In this document: positions 28,501-42,300 of the stretch, in pieces | Layout of the letters: each line of letters opens with the position of its first letter | Numbering within the stretch: the first letter of the stretch is position 1 | DNA from: Saccharina japonica | Taxonomy: Eukaryota; Sar; Phaeophyceae; Laminariales; Laminariaceae | Length of the DNA: 64,000 nt | Assembly (NCBI GenBank): GCA_008828725.1 | Contig: MEHQ01001676.1 | Span: 91,433 to 155,432, forward strand | Reading direction: 5' to 3' | Position numbers and translations under genes: made by a program | Notes under the pieces: model-generated | Told to the model about the DNA's origin: nothing | Database searches by the model: none | What the model saw: only the letters and a program-made list of their open reading frames with translations

Positions 28501-31500
28501 ATACATCTTGGCGGGAAGCAGACATAGGAGGGTGTTAGACTGTACGCATCGTAGGTTTCCTTGGTTTCCGTGGTTTTCTGCTTTTGGGAATTTTATGAGT
28601 GATCAACGCTGAAGATCATGCTGCACATTGGCGGATGGCAATGACAATAATAATAATATATATATACGTGCTGTAGTCCTTCTGTTATTTGATCCTCCTC
28701 CAAAATCAGTTTCGGGGCGGCTATTATAGAGAGCTCGTCAAGTGACCTTTCTCCCCCCAGGAAACAAAAAAAACATGGCGCAACTTCTACTGTACTAAAC
28801 AACGCCTCTTTACGAATACGAAACCGGACGCATGCTACGATAGAGGTAGCATTTTTTGTGGCTGAAAAATGCTACCTTAAGGCAGAGGTGCACCATGGAT
28901 TTTCTGAGCTCCGCACTTGAGGAGCTCCATACGAATAAGAGTAAGTCGAAAAACAAAATTTGGAGAAAAATACAAGTGTTACCCCAGGAACAACCTCATG
29001 AACTGACGCATGCTACGATAGAGGTGCACCGTGTTTTCTCTGAGCTCCTCCCTTTCGGAGCGTCATACGTACCTCACCGAAAAAAATGGTTTTGGAGGAA
29101 AATAAAAGTGCTGCCGGGTGCGAAATCTCATGACCGAAGTATACTCTGAAACATTATTCGTCACAAAAATGAAAGTCCGACGAATTTGGGTTAAGGAGTC
29201 CGATCGTTCAGAAAACGATTCAGCCAAAAAGTGCTACCTTTACCGTAGCACGCGTCAACTATCATAAGTATACGCTGGATTATGTTGCACCAATAATGGC
29301 AGCATTCCGACAATTTTGGGTTAAGGAGCATTCCGACGGTCGTTCCGGAAACGTTTCAGCCAAAAAACGGTACAGAAGTACCTTCACCTCTATCGTGGCA
29401 ATAATTTTCGTTTCTGTATTTGGGTCTCACGGGATAGCTCATCGGGTAGAACTTTGATTTTCATCAAAAAATCCGTTTTTGACTTACTATTAGTATGGAG
29501 CTCCATAAATAAGGAGCCCAGAAGAATGTATCATTGTTTCTGTGGCTGTCCCTTGTATCCCTTAAGATGGGTCCCTAGTTAAGGCTCCAAACCCTCTAGG
29601 ACCGGACTCCCGTTCTGGGGGGACGAATTACATGGAAGTGTGACTTAGGGCCGTTTATTTTTCGAGTAACTTCTTCCGATTTTTTTTGTTTTTTTGTTCT
29701 CAAGGCAAAAACAGGAAACGCAGGAAAAGAGCAGACAGCATTTCGAAAAATTGAAAATTTAACAGGGAAAATTGTTTTTAGAAGGCTTCGCATTCCAATA
29801 TTTGGAAAAAGATTTTTGGAAAATAAGGAGATTAAAACGAAACGTTGGGCGAAATTATTTTCGGATTTTTGGGAAGTTCATGGCCTTCAAATTGTTCTTA
29901 TGTTTCCAGCGCGGTTCAAGGCTTCGTTTGGCCTGTTCTTGCTCTGTCGAAAGTTGACGCGTGGTAAACGGCCCGATTACTTCAAGGCGAGCAATAAATT
30001 AGTGTATGCCCCCTTCCGTCGAGCGAGCGTTTTTTTACTTGATGCCGTCCAAGGAGACAAAACACCATCGTTTCCTCCATAGCACTCCAGAACGAAAAAG
30101 CTGGCACCGTATTCGTCGAATACGATCAAATCTCATCAAAACAATGTATGCATCCTTGGACCAGTCTCTCCCACCATCCCCACTTCGACGCACAGTCGTA
30201 CACGAAGGTTTACAGGTTCCAACTGTAATACGTAGGTTGAACTCACAGCTGACTTAATACATAGATACATGCCTGTTCGTCTTAGAGCTGGCGACCGAGC
30301 CGGACTCATCCTCCTTCACCGCGTGGTCCCAGAAGAACAAGTTGCGCCGCATCCCCTTCACCGGAGGGTAACCTTCCACGCGCGGGGCGTCTCGAAGGTT
30401 GGGGTACACGGAAGGACGGATGAGGTCGGCGATTTCCGGGCGCATGCGCCTCTGCGTCGCGAGGTCGTGGACCTTCACCCGACCCCCCTCTACAAGCTGG
30501 ACACGGGGGCAACGCCAGGGCAGGGGTTTGTGAGGCCTCAAACGCGTAATGGCATGGGCTTGAAAGGCCGGTAATTACCTCATTAATCTAGGTAATGCGT
30601 CCGTTTCATATAAGTTGGATGGCATTCGTATTCGGGAGTTATGCGGGGTCGGAAAGGGATCGAACCCCTTCCGAGCAGATAGATGTCATCTGGCTCGGGT
30701 AATAATAAAAGCTGCATCTCTTCTACGCTTGATTCTACGGGGAGGGAGTAACACACACCAAGGATGCTCAATAGACAAAACCTGCAAGGAGATACTCTGT
30801 GTCGCTCTCATCCAGTCTTATACCAAAAGGGCGTGGCGCCTTGTTTTTCTGTGAAGCTTTCTTTTTTCTCCTCGTCGTCGCACGAGCGAGGATGCTCAAC
30901 TGTCTTACACCCTAAACATGACTTCGAAGGTGTTAGTTATATAGCATAGCCCACTAGCCTACTCAGCCACGTGACTATGCTATATAACTAACAAAAAACA
31001 TACTTCGGGGTTCGACACATCTCAATATAAGTCACCTCCTGTTCCTGATATGATGTCATGGCGCAAGCGAAAGTATTCTATCATTGTACTGAATAATCGA
31101 TATGTCTGACAACAGCAGTGTGTTCTTCCGATGAGCTGTGTGTTCCCCTCTTGACCGTCCTCGACTGATGCCCAACCGAGCCTAGACGCACCCAATAGAA
31201 GGTAACAAAGTATCGCGCAATCTGGCCCCAACGTTTCTATGCGCTACTACTGGCTGCAGTCCTGAAAAGAAGTACCATGGTATCTTCGCTGTAGCAGAAA
31301 CAGTTGCCGCCTTCAAGAGCTCATCCGGTCAAAGGCCAAAACTGGGCCAAACCACGCGGTTTCTCCCGCCACGGGAGGAGTCCCCCGCCGCAATAAAGCC
31401 GGTACAACAATGACGTTTGCTATGACACCGGTGTACGTCTGACGTGGTGCTACGATAAGAGTTACGAGTGGCACTTTCCGGCTGAAACGTTCTCTGAATT

Positions 31501-34500
31501 GATCGAACCCCTTAACGCAAAATCGTCGGACTTCGATTCTTGCGGTGCGTAAAACTATTTTCATTGCACGTCTATAGGTATATACGAGTAGGCCATTTTG
31601 GGATATTTCATCGGGGGGTAGCGCTTTATGTTTTCCTCCAAACCCAAATTTGGAAGTAAGGCACAGAGCTGTTCAAGCGACCACCCTCAAAACCAAAACA
31701 TGGCTGCACCTCTACCCCAAAGCATGCATCTTGAGGAGCTCTCTACGCCTCACCCACCCCAACCCCCACTATAAAGAACGCCTTCCTCCTCACCCTCTCG
31801 AACATGGAGACGTCGAGGTTGAAGCCCTTTCTCGACTCCTTTGTGAGACGGTAGACCTCCGCTTTCGGGCGCAGTTGAAGGTGATCTCCTGCATGCCGAA
31901 TAAAATAACAAAAAAATACAAGAAAAAACAATGGAAGACAACAAAAACTCAGCGGCAGGCGAGAGAGGTTTAAGGGCGGACGCGTGGTACGATAGAGGTA
32001 TAAAGGTATACCTTTTTTTGGCTGAAACGGTTTCTGAATGATCGGGCTCCTTAACCCAAAATCGTCGATTTTTCCTTCTTGTGTTGCAGTATTGTTCACT
32101 GTATACTTAGGCCATGGTGTTGGTCCATCGGGTATATACTTCGTATGTAGCATTTTTAGTTTCCTCCAAAATCAGCTTTTAGACTACGGCAGGCATAGAG
32201 CTCCTCAGGTGACCACGCTTAGAAACAAAATTTCGTCGACCTCTGCCGTAACATGCGTCGGCACTTGAGCATGGCATAGAAATAGGCCTGTCACTACCGC
32301 CACGGAATAATGGTAACTTATGTTTGCGTAGCAAAAAAGGGGTCGCTGCTGTTGTGTCATCACGCGTGGTTTCTTCAGCAAGAAAAAAACAACTTGCGCT
32401 TTTCGAACGAAAGGACTATACGATTTGTGATTGGGCACGGCTGCACTCGAATGAGCGCACAAGCCACGATAATAACTCACATCGAGTATCACTACAATCT
32501 CTGTGAGCCTCGCTGTTTTCTGATAATTCAGCCCTTGCCCTCATTTCTCTAACAGTAACAACGACGACAACAATAACTACACCAGTATTGGTAGTCCCAA
32601 GTGCGTGCTACAATATAGAAGGTATACCCTTCTACGGCTGAAACCGTTTCGGAATGACAGAGCTCTTCACAGCCAATAAAATCGTCGGAAGTTTTAATTT
32701 TGTGCGATGAAATATTGTTTCTTTTTGCACTTAGGCCATAAGATTGTTCATGGGCGTACATACATACGCCCATACAAAACACTTTGGTTTTTCTCCAAAA
32801 TCAGTTCTTTAGGGCGGGGTATAGGGCTCTCCCCAAGACGCGTGCTACGGTCGGTAGCCTGCATGCAGGTGTACCATGTTTTGCTCTGAGGGTGCTGGTC
32901 ACTTGAGGAGCTCTGTACCTACCTCACCCAAAAACTGATTTTAAAGGGAAAACAAAAGGTGCTCGTACCCGGTGATCAATTCCATGGCCGATGTATAAAT
33001 CGAAAAATATGGCATCATAATAACCAAATTTGAGCGATTTTGGGTTCAAGGAGCGCCGTCATTTCGGGAAACGTTTCAGCCAAAAAAAGGTATACCTTGT
33101 ACCTCTATCGTAGCACGCGTCCCATGTAACCACCCTCAAGAAATGCATGGTGCACCTCTACCGTAGCATGCGTCCCCATGCCCCCCAGGAAAGACGCAGA
33201 CGTAACCCGAGCGAGTGAGTGCACGATGCAAACAGTAAGCGGCTCACCTATAAGGATGAGATGCTGCGTCTCCTGGGTCAGGACGGCGAGCACGTGGGAT
33301 TCCAACACCTGCATACCGGAGGCCGCAAAAAGGGGAAGGGCGCGATGGTGAAAAAACAAAAGATAGAACAAGACAGACAGGAAAAAAGGAGGCACACTAC
33401 TGTTGTACGTAAAAGCTTCTCGTGCATAAGTATTTCTGAATCATGTCTTTTTTTTCCCTAGGTTTTCCTCGTTTTTGAGTGCTTGCGAGTGATCAGCGTT
33501 CAAGCTCATGCCAAACATTTGTCGGATGCCAAGGTGTAACATGCAAAACTCAAATATATGGCGTTCCATCGATGTCGGGGTAAGATTTCCATATTTTTAC
33601 GATGTTGGCTAATAGTTCCTTCGTCCAACGATGTCGGGGTAAGATTGCTTTCGTCCAACGATGTTGGGTAAGATTTCCTTCGTTCAACGATATTGGGTAA
33701 GATTTAATTTGTCCAACGAGGTTGGGTAAGATTTAATTCGTCCAACGATGTTGGACATTCAAGTTCCTTCGTCCAACAGTGTTCAGTAATATTTGCTTAA
33801 TCCAACGATGTTGGATGTTAGAGTTTCTTCGTCCAACCATGCTTGGTAATATTTCCTTCGTCCAACGATGTCGGGTAAGATTCCCTTCGCGCAACGGTGT
33901 TGGGTAAAGTTTTTCTACGTCCAACGATGTTAAACTAACATTTACTTCGTTAAGGAACCCCCTGTGGCACAGTCACAACACGTTGTGTCCAAAACGTCTA
34001 CGTATACGAAGTATACCTCCATCATTATCGTCGCCATCTGACAATGTGCACGTCGCACGTATAACTCGAGCTTCGCTATTTGTACATCATAGGCACTCGG
34101 GAGAAGCACTCGGGAGAAAAGGAAACCACAAAAAAACAACAAATAGAGCCCCTCTGCGCATATCGTACATAGCACGCGTCCCGCATTCCATTCATACATC
34201 TGCAGCAGCAGCAGCTCATCAATGCCGACGATTCACACCCCGACGACCCCTCCCTGGACAGAGCCACTTCAAAACATGTCTGGTAACTCGCATACCAATG
34301 GCAACTGGTGTACTGGTATATTTACACCGACCCGATGATCTCGAGGGATTCGGCGGTTTCTGGTTGTCCTCGCGGTACGTGCGTTTACCATTGGAAGAAT
34401 GAGGGACTGCCATTCAATTCATAAACATGTGTACCTCTGCAGCCTCTTCTATGACGACGATTCTAGCCCCCAGTCCCTCCACCAGGGTATGGTTCATGGC

Positions 34501-36286
34501 GACTCCTGTCGTGGTCATTCCCACCACGTTTGCCCGCTGGAGGACGGCTAGATCGGCCTGCGTCCTGTGGGCGTCATGGTCCCGCTTGAGCTCGAAAAAC
34601 CTGGTGCGTTCGTTGGCCATGGGCCGGATGCGGGTGAGTGGGTGGGTGGATGGGTGGGTGGGTTGGTGAGCAGACCGGAAGGAAGCGATCATTTCTTCTT
34701 CAGGTTGTATGTTTTATCCTCAGGGGGGATGGTGAAACTAGTGCTTTGAGCTCGAAGGAAAAACGACCGTTTTGTTGATTAGACCTGGGGTAAGTGCACA
34801 GCAAATAAAATAAACATATCGAGAAGACGAAACGGATCGCCCTCTGTGTCTCACACATGAGCGTCGTGTCCTCCTGCTTGAGCTCAAAGGATCTGGTTTT
34901 CGCTTAGTTGCTGACCACGGAGTCGGGTAGGCGTAGGGAGCAAAGCATGGCGCGGACAAACGGTCGTTTGTTTTTCAACCATAAAGTTACTCGGTTTCAC
35001 CAACACAACACGCACCACTTCCATGATGAAATAACATCACAGATCCTAACATGGAATATCACCGCATCACATCACATCACATCGCACACCGTATCACCCG
35101 GGTTTATAACATAGCACAAACACCCCCCGCGGGAGCAATGCCACCTTAGAGGGGTGGCGGCTTATTGTTTGACTTCCTCCTCACACGAGGGGGGAGCTCA
35201 ATATCTCACCCCGACTCTTGACTTCGAAAGAAGGTTGTTCGTGCAACTCGACCGAATATCACTATTCGTAGGGCCTATATATACCAGTAATCCTAAAACA
35301 AGTATTCTGGCAAAGGTTGTCATTCTGTGGCTGGTAGTTTGCTCACTTGATGAGTGTATTATGGCGGGGTACCATAGTAAATAGGACCAAATATTGTGAG
35401 TAAAAAAGGCAAATATATAGGTTTTTGTATGTAACGTAGGTCCTGTTTACTATGGTCCCCCGTACTAATAGTCAGTAAAACAATATTGCCTCAAAAGGCA
35501 CAAACTAACTGATACCCCTTTACGGTATACCGTTCGACGAGAGGTAGCAGCGCATTTTCTATTGCGCGCCTCTTCATAGAGAGAACCGGTCGGATATGTC
35601 CTGAGCCGGAACGGGCACGAAGCGTTCAAGAACGTGGTGGGGAGCGTTATCTACGTATGTACCGTGGGGATGATTCCACAACACAATACAACAGAATACA
35701 ACACAACACAATACAACGCAATACAACCCAACCCAACCCAACCCAACCCAACATGACACAACACAACACAACACAACACAACACAACACAACACAACGCA
35801 CATAACCGGCCTGAACCAAGCCTACCCTGGACAAATATCCCACAGAAAAAAACATCCGACACCTTCTCCCTCTCCTCTGTTATCAGCAGAGTGCTGGTAT
35901 AGATACTGTATCTGGAAGCGACACACTATATACTGTGTCCCCTCCCCCCCCACCTGTTGATAATCTCTGCAAGACGGTCCCGTGACGCAGCCGCCGCTTC
36001 TTCTTGCCAGCGCCGGATGAGAACCCACCGCTGCACGCGAGACAACGCCCACACGCTGCGTCCACTACTTATCGCCTGCAAGGCACACACGCGAACAAAA
36101 GCAGCGCGTCGGCGGAGTGTTTTTGGTTTTTCGGTTTTTATTTCCGTTGGGGACATACATGAATCATTCTCGTATCACAATTACTATTCTATTTTGCATC
36201 TGATCATTGTCTACATGTTTTTATTCATTCCTTTTTAAAGAATTAGTATTAAGAACTTTTTTGTTTAAATTATGTAAAAGTAGCAA

Positions 36287-36328
<42 letters not shown>

Positions 36329-39300
36329 CGCCAGCTTTACTAACCGCCAAAAGCAACAACTAAACAAAATCGGCACCCTGGTTGTCTAGCTCACGCAGTG
36401 AGAGGCGTGTTTTTCAGCGTTGGTGCCAACCGACGCCAACCCAACCTACAACTGTATATTATGTTTAGAGGGAGGGGTGCCCATTTGTTGCTTGTCTTAG
36501 TCGTTTATAACCGTTCATCCCGTATCCCTTCCGAGACGGAGACAGACCACCGTGCCTACTCCTAATAGAGACACCTCCAGAACTTGGGGGCGCTAGATAC
36601 ATGTTTTCCATATATTATAAAGAAACGTTTGGCTACGGGTAACACGGCCACCGAACCCACTCCTTTCGGGGGGGGGGTATTTGGATGCACATTAATACAG
36701 GAAACTGAATAAATATCCGACAAAAGGGGTCTCCCCCGTTGTATTCAGGGGGGGGGGTGGAGTCATACTATTAATAACGCACATAAAAATACAAAACCTT
36801 AACTAGGGGGAGGAGGTGCGGGGCCAGTGGGGACAGGGAGACGCATAATTTACTTCGTGTGCTGATGGCTTAGCACGCACGGGCGGAGGAGAGGTTGGTT
36901 TGATGGGAACATGAAACCTAAACAAGCAAGTGTGTATATATACGAGCAAATAAACTTTGGTAGTTTTTTTTTAATGTCGCTGATCTATATCCGAAGCAGC
37001 AGTCTCATTCCTTCCACTCCAATCCCTCTGCCATCCCAAGCCCATTCTTCCATTCCTTTCCGTCTCTAAATATCCCATGATCCCACACGTGTTTTCTCCC
37101 CACGCAAGCGTCTGTCTCGCTTAGAAACAAAGGAACGTGGCATTTTCCCCTGTAAAATGGTTATTTTTGTCTCACCGCCATCAAGTCGTCGTAGTCAGCC
37201 GGATCTTCCACCGGCTCGCTCTCCGCGATTGCCGAAAACGCAGGGCCCGAATACTCTTCCTCCTCCGCCGCCGCCTCACTCTCACCCTCACCCTCCTCCT
37301 CCTCTTCTTCCCCCTCCTCCTCCTCCTCCTCCTCCTCCTCCCTCTCCTCCTCTTTATCTTTCAGCCCTCCTTCCTTCCTTTCCTCCTCTTCCTTGATGAC
37401 CCGACCCTGTTCTTCCTCCCTTCCACTGAGATAGTCACCACGGTTGCCTAGGAGTTAGGCAAGGTCAAAACAAATGTTTTAAAAAAGCAAGCAGAAATAT
37501 AATGATGCTATCGCGCTATCGCCTGAAGCGCAATAAGTCATGCTGGATGTTGCGTTAAAACGCTCGATGTGGTTTGTGGGGAAATCAAAACCTTTTGCGG
37601 TGAACATTGAGTTAAAAATGGGCTCGGCGTTCGGACTCTAGTGTCTGGGCTCGGCGCCCAAGCAACCACTAACAACCAAGCCTAGCAAAGGCATGTCTTA
37701 TGTTTCCAAGGAATGGCTTACTTAGCCAACGCATGCTGTACTTAGCCAAGGCATGCCTTACTTAGCCAAGATATGATGTTTTAGCCATAGTGTACCCTAT
37801 GTAGCCAAGGACTGCCTTGCTTAGCCAAGGTACGCCTAACTTAGCCAAAGCATGCCTTACTTAGCCAAGGCATGCCTTATTTCGCCAAGGCATGCCCGTA
37901 CTCACATTGGGGGTAGGAAACCCAAATTATCGGTTCCCTATCATAAACAACCAAGACCCTTTTACTACAGCATACCCCGTGCACCCGACACAACAAGTAA
38001 GCCTTACACAGCCAAGACATGTCTCACTTCGCCAAGGCATACCTTACGTAGCCCAAGCACGCTTTACTTAGGCAAGGCATGCCTTACTTAGCCAAGGAAT
38101 GCCTTGTTTATTTAGCCAAGAAACGCCTTACTTAACCAAGGAATGCCTTGTCTACTTAGCCAAGGAACGGCCTTACTTGGCGAAGGAACGGCTTACTTGC
38201 CCAAGGAACGCCTTACTCTCAAGTCCTACAAGCCACGACTTTGGAAGAGAAGCAAAACATATATCTCGGTTTCCTGTCAAAACAATCAACAGCTTTTTAC
38301 CCTTTGTATAGTCCACACAACCAAAAGGTCTGGATTTCCCACCACTTCCCTCTCTTACGTCCACCCAGTATATATGTGCCCTCTCTCCTGTCTGAATCGT
38401 CTCAATGTTTCGCTTCGCCACCCCCCCCTCCCCTCCCCCGGCCTCCTTCATGTCGAGGCCGAAGGAAAGCAGGAGGGAGGAACAAACCCAAAGAGCTGCG
38501 TCCCTCGAGAAACGGACGTATTTTTATCCAATATAAAAATATTATTGTTCTGCGGGTCTCGAGAGAAACGGATGTATTCGTCCAATAAAATACAAAACTT
38601 ATTTTTTTTGGGTTTCATATTCAGTGGTGTGGCCCCCGGTCTCTTGCCCAACTCTACCTACGATAACAACCGAACGAGTGGAGGTTGTGGCGACGTGTTG
38701 TTTTTTTTGTGTAAATCGAGCTACTGCTGTACGCAAGAGCGCGCGAGCCTTGTTGCCCGCGAGGCTCGCGGCCAAACTCTTCACCTCTAGCCCGTTGGTG
38801 GACGATGGCGGCCGTTGACTCACTCGGCCATGGCGTGCAGGCACGCAGCGGCCCCGGCCAACCTGGCCGCGGCCCATCGCGAATAAGCCGCGGCAGCGGT
38901 TCGTTGGGCGGCCCCGCGGCTATCCGCCCGCCGCGGACCTGCCCTGAGGGATTGCCGCATCCCCGACCTCCTCCGCGCCCTTCCCGCGTCGCCGTCCTGC
39001 CCTCGAGTGACACCTCGCCGGGCTCTCGCTGCGGCGGTGGCTGATGTTGGGGCACTCAGCGTAGGCGCTACTGCAGGGGGGGTGATACCTCTCATGAAGC
39101 TTCTGGGGGTAAATTGGGATCGCGTGAGAAAAGGGTGTTTCTCGGCGTCCCTTTCTCTTCGAGATGCCCTCCTGTATTAAAGTGTGGGGTTTGTTATAAT
39201 CACAGGCGGGCGGGCAGCGCAGGCAGGGGCGGGCGGGTGAGGGGGGTTGTACTCATGTCGTGCACGGCTGTAGTCGTATGGCTATAGACCGTCGCAGCCT

Positions 39301-42300
39301 TACAATGCCGGGACGGAGCAAGTTTGGGTTTACGCCGACCAGGCAGGAACCACTAGCACGAGGAGGGACGTGACACATGTGGTGAAAGGGGGAAAAAGAG
39401 TATGGTGTCTCGTTTGCAGCGTCTGTGCGTTCATGGTTTAGGTCGCAAAGTGCTTGTAACAGGTGGCACATCATCTTCTCAACACGAGAGTCAGGGGTTC
39501 GAGACTCGTGTATCACTCCGAACTTCTTTTTAGGTAGGAAAAAAAAAACAAACGTACGTATAGTAGACAGATACAATTATGAGAAACTGATGAAAAGTGC
39601 AAAAACAAAAGTAGTAGACAAAATAAAATTCTGAGAATTTGATGAAAAGTGCACACAAAATCAATAGTTTAATCAAGTAAGAAAACGGCCATGGCCATTT
39701 TGCCAGGGGTTCCTATCACGAGAGCCTTGGTCAAAATTCGAAACTCGCATTCGCTTGTAATAAACTAAACGGTACTCTGGTTGTCTAGCTCACGCAGTGA
39801 GAATGGTGTTTTTCAGCGTCGTCGCCAACCGACCCCAACCCAACCAATATATACTTCGTATATATAATATATAGAGGGGGGAAAACAAAACGGAATCGCT
39901 CACTGAGGTTTGACTGAGGATAGACAGTGGTGTAAAGGACGAGACAAGCTAATGCGTCCATATTGTATTCGGCAGTGCTTCACGACGAGAGCATTCGGGT
40001 TTTGAGCGGAACACACTAAACAAATTACGGCTTCCCCCACACGAGCAAGTTTTACCGACTGAAAATAAAAATCGGAAAGGGTTTTAACAATACAAAACAA
40101 AAATTATAGATAATAACCTAATGCTATCTCCCACTCACCGCGCCCATTGACCACTTCCTCGACCATCTCCCAATCGTCATCGTCACCGTTCGCCCCCGCG
40201 ACCTTGCGGTGCCGAGCGCGCGACCAAATCGCTTCAGTAGTGCGGGTAGCAGTGTCCGGCTCGTCCTTGGACTCCGCCCCACTCAAGAAGCTCGTAGGCA
40301 TTCCCGAGTGATCGCCACCGTCATACTGGATGATGTTCCAGCCCCCCCCCCCCTCCGGCAGTGCTGCGACCGGTTCGCGGTCGACTTCTCTTTTAGGCGC
40401 TGCCGCCGCCTCCTTCGTGGTTGCGTGTCCCTCGGTGTCATTACGGTCGTTAACGCGGTCGGGATTGGCGCCGCGTCGAGCTCTGACGTCGTTGGCGCCG
40501 CGGCTACCGCTGCCAGCATCAGCGAAGCGACCGTCTCTATCCCCACCGCCACGCCCACCACCACCATCGCCACCACCACCACCACCACCACCACCACCAC
40601 CACCACCACCACCGCCACCACCAACCACGGTCACAGCGGTACCGCGGACGTCCAACGCGCGCTGCTGGTCTCGTCGTTTCTGCTCTTTGCTGATCCGTAC
40701 TCCTACCTCGGCAGATGTCCCATCACTGCTACCGCTGCCCCCGCGTCTCCCGCTACCCTTGCCATCGCCCCCGACGTTCCCGGTCCCGCCCTTGTAGGTC
40801 GTACCTCCGCCTCCACCTCCACCTCCACCTCCATGGATGCCACCGGTCTTGGTCTTCTTCTTTCTGGCACGGCCTTCCTTCCTGCCGGCAAGCCAGTCCT
40901 TGACGCCGCGCGGCTTGCGGGATACCTGTTTGAAGTAGCATAGCCGGAGCATTTGTTGTGATAATTTTTTACATCGTTTTTCTTTATCGTTTTTTGTGTA
41001 CTGCTGTCATCTCCTACGGCCAAACCAAAACAGAAACACATTGACGAGACACCTTCAGCTCTCAGCTCCTGGGATATTGATATTTTGTTCGTTACGTCGG
41101 GTGGTACTTATCTTATCAAGCAGTACTTCGATCACGCTTGCTACGCACTGTGTTCAGGATCATAGAAGGGCATACGCCGTGGCTCTCTCGGGTGACAGGC
41201 ACCAGGGGCCAACAGGACGATATTGAGGGGGGGGGTGGGGCGTACTCATTTGTTGCTTGCCTTAGTCATTAGACCATTGACCACGCATCCCTTTCGGGAC
41301 GGAGCATATTGAGGGGGGGGGGTGTACTCATGTTGTGCACGGCCGTAGTCATATGACCATAGACCCTCGCATCCCTACAATGCCGGGACGGAGCGCGTTG
41401 GGTTTTCACCAACCAGGCAGGGGGGGGGGGGGATCCAGGCGACCTGTGTAAGGCTTCCCTACTCTTTGGTCAAAACTGCTTCCAGACCAACGGAGTGCTG
41501 CGGTAGCGAGGGCTGGGCACTGGCTGACTCGGGTCAGTAGCGATTACACTGTGGTCAAAACCAACTAGTATACTGGATTGCAGAAGTGCTGATACTTATG
41601 TCACGTTTCTATTCGCTTTGTTGTGTTCCTACTCTCTCGGGGGCCACGCTTGCCCCCCGAGTTAAACGCAACCTAAACAACTCAATATACATACTAACGG
41701 CACGCCCACATATCCCTCAATTTCTTCACACGTAGCTCTACCAAAATCTTGCTCCCGCCTATTTAGGTGCCTGGGACTGTCATCGCCGGCCTACCTTGCC
41801 CCCGTCGCTGCTACCGCTCATTTTGTTTGTTTGTTTGCCTGCCTCTATTTGTAAGGGAAAATGTTAGGTTCGGCCACTGGCACCGTATATACTGCCAGTA
41901 TATACTGCCAGTAGTAATCCACTGGGCGACCTGGCCAGTACATTCGCCACTATTTTGGTTGTCGTACGTACGCCCAAGAAACACGCCACGTCATTGTACG
42001 TAAACCCACCGAATTTCGTGTCGGGAGTAGACAGGAGAGACGGCATACTGGTTCTGTGCAATCCAGTATATGTATGGGTACCAAATGGACATTTTCCCGG
42101 AATAGTTTCACTTTTCATCTCCGGCCGCGGGTCTTTTCTCGCGCTATCGGCTGCGGGGCACGCAGGGGCCCCGCGTGTACACCACGGCGCAAGTGCAGGT
42201 CCCGGTCGACGCCCGTGGGGCGTGCTCTGGGCCTTCGAAGTCGCGAATTCTGGCAAATAACTCAGGGGAGACGTTCCGACTTGACACCGCCTTGCAACTA

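Noticed and set aside
30630-30700. tRNA-like hairpin with GGTTCGATCCC (minus strand)
   Set aside because: The T-arm-like hairpin is good, but no acceptor stem partner, D-arm or anticodon arm with proper spacing exists upstream. It adjoins a dispersed repeat, so I treat it as repeat-derived.
37690-38225. Possible CRISPR-like array
   Set aside because: The 20-bp units are contiguous and degenerate, without unique spacers. It is a eukaryotic minisatellite.
38750-39060. GC-rich island as an extra exon of the helicase gene
   Set aside because: No phase-compatible splice pair and no similarity to the family; exons 7 and 8 already join in frame across this region.
39430-39520. B-box-like GGGGTTCGAGACT near R1
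   Set aside because: No full cloverleaf can be drawn; a single box is not enough for a tRNA or SINE call.
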